Part shown: piece by piece, positions 26,699-36,118 of the stretch
Position numbering within the stretch: the first letter of the stretch is position 1
Layout of the letters: each line of letters starts with the position of its first letter
From: Vibrio lentus
Lineage (GTDB): Bacteria > Pseudomonadota > Gammaproteobacteria > Enterobacterales > Vibrionaceae
Assembly: GCF_030409755.1 (NCBI RefSeq)
Contig: NZ_JAUFQE010000001.1
Span: 1,054,001 to 1,118,000 of the forward strand
Length of the DNA: 64,000 nt
Reading direction: 5' to 3'
Made by a program: the position numbers and the translations under genes
The notes under the pieces: model-generated
Told to the model about the DNA's origin: nothing
What the model saw: the letters and a program-made list of their open reading frames with translations, nothing else
Database searches by the model: none

Positions 26699-26944
26699 CG
26701 TCAATCTCTCATATTGTTTTGAGACTCATACTACTAATCACCATACATAAAACCTATTCATGATCGTCTTAATATGATCTTATTCAACAATCCGACAATT
26801 AAACGAATTGATGCAATAAAAGCCGTTGTTTTACTATTGAAATCATATTTTGAGCACATCTCACCCATTTTTACTTAAACCAAGTAGAGTTGCATAAATT
26901 GAAGATGGTATAGTCCACGAAAATCAAACATCTTGGACATCATC

Positions 26945-27154
26945 ATGCATTCTAGTGACATCATCAAATTGGCAAATTTAGGCGTTAATATCGAAATTTC
27001 AAAAGACTCTTCATTGCATCCTTCTGATGCGTTGGAAGTGGTAAAGATTGTTGCTGAAATCGGTAGCCAAATCGTCATCAAAAAGAAGTATCACACAGAC
27101 TACCTGATTCAGATGGCTGAAGTGGGTCGTGATCATGTGACGATCGCTGTTTAA
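26945..27154 (+). CDS. Hypothetical small soluble protein
   Basis: 69 residues from ATG 26945 (open from TTG 26933). A compact alpha/beta pattern with evenly charged surface (IKLANLGVNIEIS; DALEVVKIVAEIGSQIVI; DHVTIAV) and no membrane segment. A very strong hairpin terminator follows about 65 nt later, supporting that it is expressed. I do not recognise the family. The 246-nt region upstream holds AT-rich DNA with no clear signal. Confidence 0.62.
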   Translation: MHSSDIIKLANLGVNIEISKDSSLHPSDALEVVKIVAEIGSQIVIKKKYHTDYLIQMAEVGRDHVTIAV

Positions 27155-27220
27155 GAACAGCCACTATTTGAAAATTGACAGAACCTCAGCTTCAAAAGTT
27201 TTGAGCGACATGTTGATATA

Positions 27221-27256
27221 AAAATGCAGCATATTGGGGGCAATATGCTGCATTTT
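27221..27256. terminator. Strong bidirectional hairpin terminator
   Basis: Sixteen-bp perfect inverted repeat (27221-27236 / 27241-27256) with a GGGG loop, A4 at the left and T4 then CTCTTTT at the right. It lies between the small plus-strand gene and the end of the ula operon. Confidence 0.9.
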
Positions 27257-27316
27257 CTCTTTTCGTTAGGAGCATCGAGAACGCAAAGAGAAACCCGTTA
27301 ATCATTCTAAGTAGAG

Positions 27317-28198
27317 CTAGTGGTCAAACAATCTCGGAACACCCGTTTGCACACAAACATCATTCAAACGTTTTTGTGCCGTGAGAATGTTCTCTTTCCA
27401 ACGTTCATCTTGAGCCCACATCTCGATCACGAGTGGTACAACGCACTCAGTCTCTTTCAACGTTTCAAAAATGGCATTGAAGTCAACTTCACCATCACCA
27501 ATCACTAAGTCTCGAAACTGCCCTTTGTACTCGTCAGTCACTTTATAAGTGTCTTTGAGGTGGATCTGAGTGATATGAGGCTTACTCAGTTTTAGCTCAG
27601 TCACTATGTCGTAATTCCAACCAGAGATATTGCCCACATCCGGATACGCCGTGAAATACGGTGAATTGACTTCGCGACTCAGCACTTCGAACTTACTCAA
27701 AGAGTTCAAGTAATCGGTATCCATGATTTCCACAGCAAGCATTACGCCCGACCTTTCAGCCAACCGCGCCGAAAGCTTCATTCCTTCAATGAACCTGTGG
27801 TGAGTCACTTTATCGGCTGGCTCGTAGTAAACGTCATACCCAGCCAATTGGATGGTACGAATACCCAATTTGTAAGCGAGTGAGATAGCTTTTTCCATAT
27901 GGATGATAGCTTGTTCTCGAATCGCAGGATCTGCTGAACCAAATGGGAACTTGCGATGCGCGCTTAAACACATGGATTGCAGCGGTACACCATGCTTTTC
28001 ACACAGGTGACGCAAGGCATACACTTCTTCGTCATTCCAATCTAGTCGACTGCGACGCTCGTCTGATTCGTCTACCGATATCTCAAGAAAATCAAAGCCG
28101 AGTTCTTTGGTTTGCTTAAGTTTATCTTCCCAGCTGAGTTTGTTAGGTAGAGCCTTCTCATAAAGCCCAACACGGTGGCGTAACAAGTTTTGATACAT
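27317..28198 (-). CDS. ulaE: L-ribulose-5-phosphate 3-epimerase UlaE
   Basis: Epimerises L-xylulose-5-phosphate to L-ribulose-5-phosphate in ascorbate catabolism. 293 residues, same motif series as the yia-operon paralogue: FLEISVDESDERRSRLDW, SMCLSAHRKFPFGS, GYDVYYEP, VEIMDTDYLNS, IHLKDT, IEMWAQ. Final gene of the minus-strand ula operon, 8 nt after ulaD. Near-identical motif blocks in both copies indicate divergence from a shared ancestor with the same chemistry. Confidence 0.93.
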   Translation of the reverse strand: MYQNLLRHRVGLYEKALPNKLSWEDKLKQTKELGFDFLEISVDESDERRSRLDWNDEEVYALRHLCEKHGVPLQSMCLSAHRKFPFGSADPAIREQAIIHMEKAISLAYKLGIRTIQLAGYDVYYEPADKVTHHRFIEGMKLSARLAERSGVMLAVEIMDTDYLNSLSKFEVLSREVNSPYFTAYPDVGNISGWNYDIVTELKLSKPHITQIHLKDTYKVTDEYKGQFRDLVIGDGEVDFNAIFETLKETECVVPLVIEMWAQDERWKENILTAQKRLNDVCVQTGVPRLFDH

Positions 28199-28206
28199 AA
28201 CGCCTC

Positions 28207-28854
28207 CTAGTTCCAGTAGCGATCGATCTGAGCTTTTAGTGCTTCTGCTGTCTCTTTACCTTTGTCACCCGCAAGTGCGCGACCTGCGATAAAGGTTTTC
28301 GCCTTAATGCCTTCAAATAGGTATAGGTCTTCAGGCACGATGCCGCCTGTGATAGAAAGCTCTATGCCCATTTCAGACAATGCACGCATCTTCACGAGAT
28401 CTTCTTCAGTCCAGCCCACACCAGCCAATTCAGCGTCACGAGAACGGTGATAGATAGCTTGAGAGATACCTAGGTCGACCCAAGATTGAGCGTCATCCAT
28501 TGTCCAGTTACCATAAATTTCGATTTGGATTTCACCGTTAAATTCATCAGCGACTTTCTTACATGCACCAATGGTTGCGATGTGTGCAGCAGCAGAAACG
28601 GTAATCCAATCAGCGCCCGCTTCGAATGCCATACGAGCCAAAATAGCACCGCCATCGGTGGTTTTCATATCGCATACAAGGATATGGTCTGGGTGGTTTT
28701 TACGAAGCGTAGAAACCGCCGTCATGCCTTCTGCGAAAGCCAAAATAGTGCCCACTTCAATCACATCAACGAAGCTTTCAACGTTGTTTGCCACTTCAAT
28801 GGCAGCAGGAAGATTTGTTTGGTCTAGGGCGATCTGAATCATTGGTTTAGTCAT
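28207..28854 (-). CDS. ulaD: 3-keto-L-gulonate-6-phosphate decarboxylase UlaD
   Basis: Mg-dependent decarboxylation of 3-keto-L-gulonate-6-phosphate to L-xylulose-5-phosphate. 215 residues (E. coli UlaD: 216). Motifs VIEVGTILAFAEG, VCDMKTTDGGA, GNWTMDDAQSWVDLGISQA and SITGGIVPEDL. Unlike the yia paralogue it has no N-terminal repeat tail. It begins 4 nt after the HAD phosphatase gene. Confidence 0.93.
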   Translation of the reverse strand: MTKPMIQIALDQTNLPAAIEVANNVESFVDVIEVGTILAFAEGMTAVSTLRKNHPDHILVCDMKTTDGGAILARMAFEAGADWITVSAAAHIATIGACKKVADEFNGEIQIEIYGNWTMDDAQSWVDLGISQAIYHRSRDAELAGVGWTEEDLVKMRALSEMGIELSITGGIVPEDLYLFEGIKAKTFIAGRALAGDKGKETAEALKAQIDRYWN

Positions 28855-28858
28855 GTTG

Positions 28859-29680
28859 TTATCCTTTAATTTGTTTACGTATTAGACGGGCTAAGCCATC
28901 ATGGTTGTTATCTGTTGAGCACACGCATTGAACGTGTGACTTGACGATGTCATCAGCATTGAGCATCGCTACGCCTAACCCGGCGTACTTGAGCATGGAA
29001 ATGTCATTGTGGTTATCACCGACGGCAATGACGTCATCGGCTTGATAACCGAGTTCTGCGATGTATTCAGCAAGGCGTAGGCCCTTACTGTTACCTTTTG
29101 CAGCAAAGTCGATTCGATTTGACCAAGAACGCTCACCGTTGAAGTTCTCTTCTATCCATGGGTGTTGCATTAAACGGTCTACTGAGTCTTGGCTACCTTC
29201 CACCACAAACTTCCAAACGTGTTCGGCTTGCTGAGCCGTTTCAATGAATGATCCCACTTGGTAAATTTGAGGGCGATGCTGCTCTGGTGCCGTTTCTGCC
29301 CAACTTTCCAATGCCAACATGTAGGCAAATGGGTTGTAGTGTGAGTACGTCATGGCATGCGTGATGTACATGACCATTTTGAGCTGAAACTCGTCTGCCA
29401 TATCGATGAAGGTCAGCGCTTTGTCTTTATCTATCGCGTTTTGAGTCAGTACCGTTTCAGTTTGATAGTCATAAACATAAGTGCCGTTACAGCAGATGAT
29501 TGGCGTATCTAACCCCAATTCGTAGTAATAAGGTCGTGCTGCTGTGTGGTGTCGACCAGTCACAATCACGACATGACAACTTTGTTTGGCTTCTTGGATC
29601 GCCTTTTTCAGTTCTGGATGAATCGTGTGATCATCCTTTAACACGGTTCCATCGAGATCTAACGCCAGCACTTTATACAT
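28859..29680 (-). CDS. Cof-type HAD-superfamily phosphatase (ula operon copy)
   Basis: 273 residues, paralogue of the yia-operon protein at 17.9 kb. Motifs ALDLDGTVLKDD, VTGRHHTAARPYYYELGL, and GDNHNDISML. It sits between ulaF and ulaD, coupled to ulaD by 4 nt. The E. coli ula operon has no equivalent. Finding one such phosphatase in each cassette suggests it deals with a phosphorylated intermediate common to both; the reaction is unknown. Confidence 0.85.
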   Translation of the reverse strand: MYKVLALDLDGTVLKDDHTIHPELKKAIQEAKQSCHVVIVTGRHHTAARPYYYELGLDTPIICCNGTYVYDYQTETVLTQNAIDKDKALTFIDMADEFQLKMVMYITHAMTYSHYNPFAYMLALESWAETAPEQHRPQIYQVGSFIETAQQAEHVWKFVVEGSQDSVDRLMQHPWIEENFNGERSWSNRIDFAAKGNSKGLRLAEYIAELGYQADDVIAVGDNHNDISMLKYAGLGVAMLNADDIVKSHVQCVCSTDNNHDGLARLIRKQIKG

Positions 29681-29753
29681 AGAGTCCTCTCACTTATTCC
29701 CTGAAGTCGGGCCTAATCAATATTGAAACTACTTAGAGTCGAAGCTCGTTAAG

Positions 29754-29789
29754 CGGCTTACTTAAACGGCTTATTTAAACAAAAAGCCG
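29754..29789 (-). other. Tandem 13-mer and hairpin between ulaF and the HAD gene
   Basis: CGGCTTACTTAAA (29754-29766) is repeated as CGGCTTATTTAAA (29767-29779), and CGGCTT (29767-29772) can pair with AAGCCG (29784-29789). On the ula transcript this follows ulaF directly and could attenuate or protect the message. Confidence 0.5.
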
Positions 29790-29791
29790 AT

Positions 29792-30490
29792 TTACTGTTG
29801 GCCGTAATAAGCATTTTCACCGTGCTTACGTAAGTAGTGTTTGTCGGATAGTTCTGGCTGAATTTTGATGCCGCTATTCAAGGTGCGCGTTGCCAACGCC
29901 ATTGCAGACACTTCTTCTAATACCACCGCGTTGTGAACCGCATCGTTGGCGTCTTTGCCCCAAGAGAAAGGCGCATGTCCTGCAACAATCACGCTGGGAA
30001 CAGCCATTGGATCGATTCGACGCTGCTTGAACTCTTCAATGATCACCAAGCCAGTATTTTTCTCGTACTCTTCAGCAATTTCAGAGTGAGACAATCGACG
30101 TGTACATGGGATGTCACCGTAGAAATAGTCCGCATGAGTAGTGCCCAAGGCTGGAATATCGATACCGGCTTGTGCCCAAATTGTGGCACTGCGTGAATGC
30201 GTGTGAACAATGCCACTGACCTCAGGGAAAGCTTTGTAAAGCTCTAAATGAGTTGCGGTATCACTTGAAGGATTAAGTTTCCCTTCAACAATGTTGCCTT
30301 CTAGATCGACGACCACCATATCTTCAGCTGTCATATCGCAGTATTCGACACCTGATGGCTTAATCGCTATCACGCCATTAGTACGGTCAAACTCAGAAAC
30401 ATTACCCCAAGTGAATGTCACCAAACCATACTTCGGAAGCTGCAAATTGGCTTCTAAGACGCGTTGTTTCAGTTGGCTATATTTAGACAT
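29792..30490 (-). CDS. ulaF: L-ribulose-5-phosphate 4-epimerase UlaF
   Basis: Produces D-xylulose-5-phosphate from L-ribulose-5-phosphate. 232 residues, AraD family; zinc-ligand segment [15 protein letters not shown] and [18 protein letters not shown]. The frame is open to 30535, but ATG 30490 has GGAGACAACT upstream and gives the family N-terminus [16 protein letters not shown]. Ten nt after ulaC. Paralogue of the gene at 17.2 kb. Confidence 0.92.
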   Translation of the reverse strand: MSKYSQLKQRVLEANLQLPKYGLVTFTWGNVSEFDRTNGVIAIKPSGVEYCDMTAEDMVVVDLEGNIVEGKLNPSSDTATHLELYKAFPEVSGIVHTHSRSATIWAQAGIDIPALGTTHADYFYGDIPCTRRLSHSEIAEEYEKNTGLVIIEEFKQRRIDPMAVPSVIVAGHAPFSWGKDANDAVHNAVVLEEVSAMALATRTLNSGIKIQPELSDKHYLRKHGENAYYGQQ

Positions 30491-30500
30491 AGTTGTCTCC

Positions 30501-30968
30501 TTACGCTGCTTCCGCTTGCAGTAACGCAGCATCAATTAAACGCGCCACTTCTTCTGGGCTTTTGCATGCGCGAAGTTTTGAGAAGTCTTCATCGAATTCA
30601 ATTAGGTTCGCCACTTGCATCGTACCTTCGATGTGCTCTTCTGAATCTTTACCCGCTAGCGTGATCAGTACGTCAACAGGCTCATCAACACCTTCAAAAG
30701 TAATCGGGGTTTCCAGCACGGTTAACGCAAACCCGGTACGAATCACACCATCTTCAGGGCGGCAATGAGGCAGAGCGAACGCATCGTGAATACAGATATA
30801 AGGGCCTTCTTCACCAATCGCTTTGGTAATCGCGTCGTAGTAACGCTCTTCAGCAACACCGGCTTTAACCAATGCGTCAGTACCTAGCTTGATCGCCGCT
30901 TTCCAGTCAGTGGCTTTTGCGTTCAGTAGGATAGAGTTATTCTTGATAAGAGATTCTTTTAAGTTCAT
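30501..30968 (-). CDS. ulaC: Ascorbate-specific PTS enzyme IIA
   Basis: Phosphocarrier of the L-ascorbate PTS, passing phosphate from HPr to the IIB domain. 155 residues, mannitol/fructose-type EIIA fold. With ATG 30968 the phosphorylated histidine in [15 protein letters not shown] is H68, the same number as in E. coli UlaC (154 residues). The in-frame GTG at 30980 has no ribosome-binding site. Lies 66 nt after the IICB gene. Confidence 0.93.
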   Translation of the reverse strand: MNLKESLIKNNSILLNAKATDWKAAIKLGTDALVKAGVAEERYYDAITKAIGEEGPYICIHDAFALPHCRPEDGVIRTGFALTVLETPITFEGVDEPVDVLITLAGKDSEEHIEGTMQVANLIEFDEDFSKLRACKSPEEVARLIDAALLQAEAA

Positions 30969-31034
30969 GTTATTGCTCACTTATATAATTGTTTTTATTG
31001 GCTCAGCAGTGCGATACCACTGAGCCGCTTATCA

Positions 31035-32837
31035 TTATTTATGGAAGTTGTTCTCGATGATGGAAACAAGCTCGTCACCGAAAGTTTTCACCATAATCAT
31101 GTTCTTAACCGCTAACTGTTGCTTACCTTCCGGCAGGCCCGTGATCTTCGCTGCAAGAGCAACCGAAGTAACGATGATGTCGAATGAACCAAGGTGCGAT
31201 TTGTAATCGGTGATAGCGCTGTTAAAGGTCGAGCTTGGGATGCCTTTCTTGTCTAAGTACTCTTTGATTTTCTTAGAACACATCATTGAAGAACCTTGCC
31301 CTGAACCACAGCACACTAAGACACGAACCGGTTTCTGATCAGCTGCCGTTGTAGAAGCTGAAGGAGCTTGAGCAGTTGCTGTCGATTGTTGTGGAACCGC
31401 AACTTCAACCTCAATGCCTTCAGGTGTTACTGCGGTCATTGTTTCAGCGGCAGCTTCTGCGTCTTCTTCAGCTCGTAGTTGCTTAGAAGCGAAGAACATG
31501 TAGACACCAGCCAGAGCCAAAATCACAAAGAAGAACATGCTAGAGCTTGAGATACCTTGCATGATAGGTGGGAATACCAGAGCCCAGTCAGCCATACCCA
31601 TCCAGCCATTAAACTCAGTACCAGATTGAGCAAAGATGTGGATTGCCCAAGCAGAACCAACCACTTCGATGATGCCCATCACGAAACAAATCTTCATTAC
31701 TGCTTTCCAGCCACCAAAGTGGTTAGCAAACACGCCAATGGTTGCGTTCGAGAAGAACATTGGAATAAAGCCAGGGATGATCATGATTGGTGCGTCAAAC
31801 GCTAACATTGCAAGAACAGCGGTGAATTGACCAACCGCACCCCACATGAAGCCGAACACCATTGCGTTTGGAGAGTATGCATAGATAGCTGCACAATCGA
31901 TTGCTAACACAGCGTTAGGAATAAGACGTTGAGAAATACCGTTAAAGGCCTCGGACAATTCCGCTACGAACATACGAACGCCGGTGACGATAACTTGAAT
32001 CGCTACTGCGAATTTCAAACCCGTTTCGAAAATGTAGATAAACCAGTGTGTTTTACCTGCCATGTCTTGAAGGTTATCAAGACCAAACGAAAGAAGAATG
32101 ATGCCAAAGAAAGCCGTCATTACGAGTGTTGTCGCTGCAATGCTATCGTGGAAAATATGTAGCCATTTAGGCAGTTTAATGTGGTCGACGCTGTCATTCT
32201 TGTCGCCAAGCTTAGGAGCAACCTTGGTTGCTATCCAAGATGCAAACTGTTGTTGGTGACCTATAGAGAACCCCGCTCCGCCAGTCACTTCTTGAGTCGG
32301 CTTGAACATGATGTTTGACGAGATACCCCAGTACAACGCCATCAATATTGCAGAATAGATGATGGTTTCCCACATACCTGCGCCAAGCACGAAGTAGAAA
32401 ACAGCAATGAGGCCAGCTTGCTGGAACATGATATGTCCCGTCAGCATGATGGTTCTGATACCAGTAATACGGCGGAAGGCAACAAGTAGAATGTTGAGCC
32501 CAAGTGCCATTAATACGGCATAACCAACCCAAGAGTAATTGTCGCCCATAGTTTCCATGGTGGACATCATGGATGTGTACGGGTCAATCACCGACCCTGT
32601 CAATCCATGTATTTCACTCATTTTCTCGATAACCGGTTTAAAACCCGCTACCAATGTTCCTGCACCTACCTGCACTATCATGAAACCAACGATGGTTTTA
32701 ATAGAGCCGGAGATAATAGTTGTTGCGTCACGCTTGAGTAGAATGTAACCCAGACAAGTAACAAGACCGAGTAGCAACGGTGCTTTGGTCATTACCTGAC
32801 TGTAAAAAATATAGAAAATATCATATAAGAATTCCAT
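31035..32837 (-). CDS. ulaA: Ascorbate-specific PTS enzyme IICB (UlaA-UlaB fusion)
   Basis: Transports L-ascorbate with phosphorylation to L-ascorbate-6-phosphate. 600 residues: a IIC domain with about 11 membrane helices (about 1-460), an Ala/Thr/Ser/Gln-rich linker (about 462-502), then a IIB domain starting [15 protein letters not shown]510 aligns with the phosphocysteine of E. coli UlaB (VCGNGQGSS). In E. coli UlaA and UlaB are separate proteins; here they are one chain. First gene of the ula operon, with the UlaR-type sites upstream. Confidence 0.93.
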   Translation of the reverse strand: MEFLYDIFYIFYSQVMTKAPLLLGLVTCLGYILLKRDATTIISGSIKTIVGFMIVQVGAGTLVAGFKPVIEKMSEIHGLTGSVIDPYTSMMSTMETMGDNYSWVGYAVLMALGLNILLVAFRRITGIRTIMLTGHIMFQQAGLIAVFYFVLGAGMWETIIYSAILMALYWGISSNIMFKPTQEVTGGAGFSIGHQQQFASWIATKVAPKLGDKNDSVDHIKLPKWLHIFHDSIAATTLVMTAFFGIILLSFGLDNLQDMAGKTHWFIYIFETGLKFAVAIQVIVTGVRMFVAELSEAFNGISQRLIPNAVLAIDCAAIYAYSPNAMVFGFMWGAVGQFTAVLAMLAFDAPIMIIPGFIPMFFSNATIGVFANHFGGWKAVMKICFVMGIIEVVGSAWAIHIFAQSGTEFNGWMGMADWALVFPPIMQGISSSSMFFFVILALAGVYMFFASKQLRAEEDAEAAAETMTAVTPEGIEVEVAVPQQSTATAQAPSASTTAADQKPVRVLVCCGSGQGSSMMCSKKIKEYLDKKGIPSSTFNSAITDYKSHLGSFDIIVTSVALAAKITGLPEGKQQLAVKNMIMVKTFGDELVSIIENNFHK

Positions 32838-32920
32838 ATCTTTACCCCTGATTAATTTTTAATTTTAATGGTATGTAGGATGTGATGATGTCTAGTTTTG
32901 CTCACGAACTAGACTTTACC

Positions 32921-32964
32921 AATCAAAAGTAATCATTCAATGCTCACTTGTGATTACTTTGATT
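32921..32964. promoter_or_regulatory. UlaR operator candidates O1/O2 upstream of ulaA
   Basis: AATCAAAAGTAATCA (32921-32935) faces TGATTACTTTGATT (32951-32964), an inverted pair with 15-nt spacing just before ulaA. A third copy lies before ulaR. DeoR-type regulators bind such repeated elements; UlaR binding is inferred. Confidence 0.62.
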
Positions 32965-32995
32965 TATATCAATTAACCACACCCAGAATGTGCCT

Positions 32996-33017
32996 AATTG
33001 AGCTTCGGATCACACCA
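32996..33017. promoter_or_regulatory. Candidate CRP site in the ulaA-ulaR intergenic region
   Basis: Core TGAGC-N6-TCACA (32999-33014); the right half is perfect and the left half 3 of 5. Catabolite control of ula genes is known in E. coli; assignment here is tentative. Confidence 0.4.
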
Positions 33018-33128
33018 AAAAACAACAAATCAAATAAAATCAATGACTTATAAATCATTGTGATTAAGATCTAGTTTTTATAGCAATGTGGTTTGACAAT
33101 CATGATGGTGATTATTAGAATCAAAACA

Positions 33129-33144
33129 AATCAAAAGTAATCAT
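33129..33144. promoter_or_regulatory. UlaR operator candidate O3 upstream of ulaR
   Basis: AATCAAAAGTAATCAT, identical over 16 bases to the site at 32921, lies 33 nt before the ulaR start. With the pair near ulaA it brackets the 340-nt intergenic region, as expected for looping or joint repression. AATCATGATGGTGATT (33098-33113) is a further related palindrome. Confidence 0.6.
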
Positions 33145-33177
33145 CAAATTGTCACAACGACATAAAGAGTGATAAAT

Positions 33178-33933
33178 ATGAATGAAGTACAAAGACATAA
33201 CGGCATCGTGTCGCTATTAGAAGATATGCAGACAATAAACGTCTCACATATTATTGATAAATTTAGTGTTTCACCTGCTACTGCAAGACGTGACATCGCT
33301 AAATTAGATGAAGTTGGCCGACTTAGAAAAGTTCGAAATGGCGCTGAACGAATAGAGAATCAGAAGAGAAAGTGGTCACCACTCAATATTAACAGCACTG
33401 AGTTTTATGAAGAGAAAGCTGAGATTGCGCAAGCAGCAGCTGGACTTTGCGAGGCTGGAGATACCGTTGTGATCAACTGTGGTTCTACTGCGTTCCTACT
33501 TGGACAACAGTTATGTGGGGAAGATGTACAGATCGTAACGAACTACTTCCCACTCGCAAGCTACTTGATCAACGAAGATCATGACGATGTCATCATCATT
33601 GGCGGTCAATACAACAAAGCACAGAACATCTTTTTAAACCCAGCACCGAATTCATTAGGTGGTTATGCCGGAAACTGGATGTTTACCTCTGGTAAAGGCT
33701 TAACCGATGCAGGGCTCTACAAAGCCGACATGTTAACCGCAGTCGCCGAGCAACAAATGCTTGAACAAGTCGATAAACTCGTTGTTGTTGTCGACAGTTC
33801 AAAGGTTGGACAACGTACCGGAATGCTCTTTTGCAGCACCAAGCAAATAGACATCGTCATCACTGGTAAAGATGCCAACCCCGAAGTCGTTAAGCGGATT
33901 GAAGCTCAAGGGACGCAAGTCATCCTAGTTTAA
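33178..33933 (+). CDS. ulaR: DeoR-family repressor of ascorbate utilisation
   Basis: 251 residues, as in E. coli UlaR. N-terminal DeoR helix-turn-helix (about 6-58) with SPATARRDIAKLDEVGRLRKVRNGAE, followed by a sugar-phosphate-binding DeoRC domain (VVINCGSTAFLLG, IIIGGQYNKAQNIF, MFTSGKGLTDAGLYKADMLTA, VVVDSSKVGQRTGMLF). Known to repress ula genes until L-ascorbate-6-phosphate binds. ATG 33178 preferred to GTG 33169. Divergent from ulaA, with its target-like repeats between them. Confidence 0.93.
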   Translation: MNEVQRHNGIVSLLEDMQTINVSHIIDKFSVSPATARRDIAKLDEVGRLRKVRNGAERIENQKRKWSPLNINSTEFYEEKAEIAQAAAGLCEAGDTVVINCGSTAFLLGQQLCGEDVQIVTNYFPLASYLINEDHDDVIIIGGQYNKAQNIFLNPAPNSLGGYAGNWMFTSGKGLTDAGLYKADMLTAVAEQQMLEQVDKLVVVVDSSKVGQRTGMLFCSTKQIDIVITGKDANPEVVKRIEAQGTQVILV

Positions 33934-33949
33934 ATCGAAGGGCTAACTA

Positions 33950-33999
33950 GCCCACCAATAATAATAAATTTAGCTCAGTGCCTTAATCAAAATTAAGGC
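33950..33999 (+). other. Two stem-loops between ulaR and ulaG
   Basis: GGGCT-AACT-AGCCC and, further on, GCCTTAAT (33980-33987) / ATTAAGGC (33992-33999) with a CAAA loop. Neither has a T-run. They may limit readthrough from ulaR or stabilise the ulaG message. Confidence 0.55.
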
Positions 34000-34053
34000 G
34001 CTCGGCTCCCTACATCCAAAATTAATCAAATTATTGAAATAAAAGGTATTATC

Positions 34054-35121
34054 ATGAGCAACGTAAACGAAATCACTCGCGAGTCTTGGATTCTAAATAC
34101 ATTCCCTGAGTGGGGCACATGGTTAAATGAAGAGATCGAGCAAACTGTCGTGCAACCGAATACATTTTCTATGTGGTGGCTTGGCTGTACAGGTATTTGG
34201 CTAAAATCGGAAGGTGGTGCAAACCTATCAATGGACTTCTGGTGTGGTACTGGTAAAAAAACACAAGCTGTTCAAAAAATGAAAAACCAGCACCAAATGA
34301 TGCGTATGGGCGGTGTTGAAGCACTTCAGCCAAACCTACGTACTGCAATCTTCCCATTGGACCCTTTCGCTATTAAAGAGATCGATGCGGTTATGGCATC
34401 TCATGATCACGGCGACCACATTGACATCAACGTTGCTGCAGCCGTTCTACAAAACTGTGGTGAGCACGTTAAATTCATTGGTCCTAAAGCGTGTGTTGAT
34501 TTATGGATGAAATGGGGTGTGCCAGAAGATCGTTGTGTTATCGCGAAAGTTGGCGACGAGATTAAGATCAAAGACGTCAATATTAAGGTTCTTGATGCAT
34601 TCGACCGTACTGCACTTGTGACACTTCCTGAAGGCACTTCTTCTTTAGACACTGATATCTTAGGTGGCATGGACGATCGTGCAGTGAACTACCTAGTAGA
34701 AACGACAGGCGGTTCAGTTTACCACTCTGGTGATTCTCACTACTCAAACTACTACGCTAAGCACGGTAATGACCACAAGATCGACGTTGCACTGCTTTCT
34801 TACGGTGAGAACCCACGTGGCGTGACTGACAAAATGACATCTTCAGACATTTTACGTGCCGCTGAATCGTTGGATTGTGAAGTCGTGGTTCCTTTCCACC
34901 ACGATATCTGGGCTAACTTCCAAAATGACCCACGTGAAATTGAAATGCTGTGGAACATGAAGAAAGAACGTCTGCAATACGGCTTCGCACCTTTCTTCTG
35001 GCAAGTCGGTGGTCGATACACTTACCCAACAGATAAAGGTCGCATGCACTACCAACACTTCCGTGGTTTTGCAGATATCTTTAAAAATGACCCAGAACTG
35101 CCATACCGCGCATTCTTGTAA
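34054..35121 (+). CDS. ulaG: L-ascorbate-6-phosphate lactonase
   Basis: Opens L-ascorbate-6-phosphate to 3-keto-L-gulonate-6-phosphate, the substrate of UlaD. 355 residues (E. coli UlaG: 354), metallo-beta-lactamase fold. The metal-binding motif is HDHGDH at 117-122; further ligands are in [13 protein letters not shown] and VPFHHDIW. Preceded by a AAAAGGTATTATC ribosome-binding region. Downstream of ulaR on the same strand, ended by a strong terminator. Confidence 0.95.
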   Translation: MSNVNEITRESWILNTFPEWGTWLNEEIEQTVVQPNTFSMWWLGCTGIWLKSEGGANLSMDFWCGTGKKTQAVQKMKNQHQMMRMGGVEALQPNLRTAIFPLDPFAIKEIDAVMASHDHGDHIDINVAAAVLQNCGEHVKFIGPKACVDLWMKWGVPEDRCVIAKVGDEIKIKDVNIKVLDAFDRTALVTLPEGTSSLDTDILGGMDDRAVNYLVETTGGSVYHSGDSHYSNYYAKHGNDHKIDVALLSYGENPRGVTDKMTSSDILRAAESLDCEVVVPFHHDIWANFQNDPREIEMLWNMKKERLQYGFAPFFWQVGGRYTYPTDKGRMHYQHFRGFADIFKNDPELPYRAFL

Positions 35122-35143
35122 TCATTAAGATCAACATTATCTA

Positions 35144-35166
35144 GGGAGCGATTCGCTCCCTTTTTT
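35144..35166 (+). terminator. Terminator of ulaG
   Basis: GGGAGCG-ATT-CGCTCCC followed by six T. Confidence 0.93.
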
Positions 35167-35189
35167 AATCATCGAATAAGGATATTGAT

Positions 35190-35432
35190 ATGGTCTTGCG
35201 TGAGTTCAAAAGCCACTTTAGTCGTGGCGACCTTAAAGCCGCAATTGGTGTCGTTTCACCAGGAGCCAATGGTTATTACTTAATGGTGAAGAGTAACAAA
35301 TGGGGCGTGAACAGTTTTCTCGAGTCCGACAGAAAGATGCAACCTAGAGTGTTTAAGACTCAACAGGCGTTGTTGAACGCGGCAAAAGCAATCGGCTTCC
35401 CTTATCACTCCATTGATATTCAACATTTGTAA
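35190..35432 (+). CDS. Hypothetical small protein
   Basis: 80 residues, starting after AAGGATA (good ribosome-binding site) 24 nt behind the ulaG terminator. Basic, with a short beta pattern (GVVSPGANGYYLMVKSNK) and a helical C-terminus. No signal peptide or membrane helix. I do not recognise the family; a DNA- or RNA-binding role is only a guess from charge. Confidence 0.65.
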   Translation: MVLREFKSHFSRGDLKAAIGVVSPGANGYYLMVKSNKWGVNSFLESDRKMQPRVFKTQQALLNAAKAIGFPYHSIDIQHL

Positions 35433-35600
35433 TCTCGTATCTAGAGACTTGATATCAAGCGTTCCAGACTTGATTACCCGCTCCGAAACATTCCCTTATC
35501 CACTCGACAAAAATAATTCTTACAATTAAGCGTTTATATTCATTAATAATATTGTCATCAGACGGCATAATGGTCACAAATCCCTTCAGCGAGTCTGGTT

Positions 35601-36062
35601 ATGTTCTACAAGTACCTTTTGCCATTGGCTTTACCACTTACTTTTGTGCTTCCTGCACAGGCCGAAACATTTAATAAGCGAATGGAACGTATCAGACAAG
35701 AAAATGCGCTTGCGAAAACCATGACTGACACGCAGGTTAAATTGATACAAAAAGTAGTGCAAACCAACCACTGCGCTAAGGTGGCATTAACTCACCACCA
35801 ACGCATTTTAGGTCAATACCAAGTTGAGACATCCTCTTCCGAGTTGTTCGTCAAATGGCGTAAACTTGGCAAGCAACTAGACAAGAAATATGAGACCGAT
35901 TACCCCGGTTATCCAAAGCATGTTTTTCAAGAATATCCGGCAGCCTCAAGCAAAGTCGATGGTTATTTATTTGCATTGATCGACAACGGTTTAAACGAAC
36001 AATCTTGGATCGCCAAAGAGTTCAAACAGTGTAAAAGCAACAAGCTGATTTCACGAACTTAA
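35601..36062 (+). CDS. Secreted hypothetical protein
   Basis: 153 residues. A signal peptide ends near LPAQA-ET (about residue 21). The mature part is helical and charged, with two cysteines (in TNHCAKV and EFKQCKSN) that could form a disulphide in the periplasm. No catalytic motif recognised. Monocistronic; an inverted repeat and a decamer tandem repeat follow, then the convergent 743-residue gene. Confidence 0.68.
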   Translation: MFYKYLLPLALPLTFVLPAQAETFNKRMERIRQENALAKTMTDTQVKLIQKVVQTNHCAKVALTHHQRILGQYQVETSSSELFVKWRKLGKQLDKKYETDYPGYPKHVFQEYPAASSKVDGYLFALIDNGLNEQSWIAKEFKQCKSNKLISRT

Positions 36063-36066
36063 GCTC

Positions 36067-36098
36067 GAATTAGCGTGAGTTCAAAATAACGCTAATTC
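36067..36098. terminator. Inverted repeat between convergent genes (possible terminator)
   Basis: GAATTAGCGT (36067-36076) / ACGCTAATTC (36089-36098), perfect 10-bp stem with a 12-nt loop but no clear T-run. Confidence 0.5.
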
Positions 36099-36118
36099 GT
36101 ATTCACCCTAGCTCAAGT

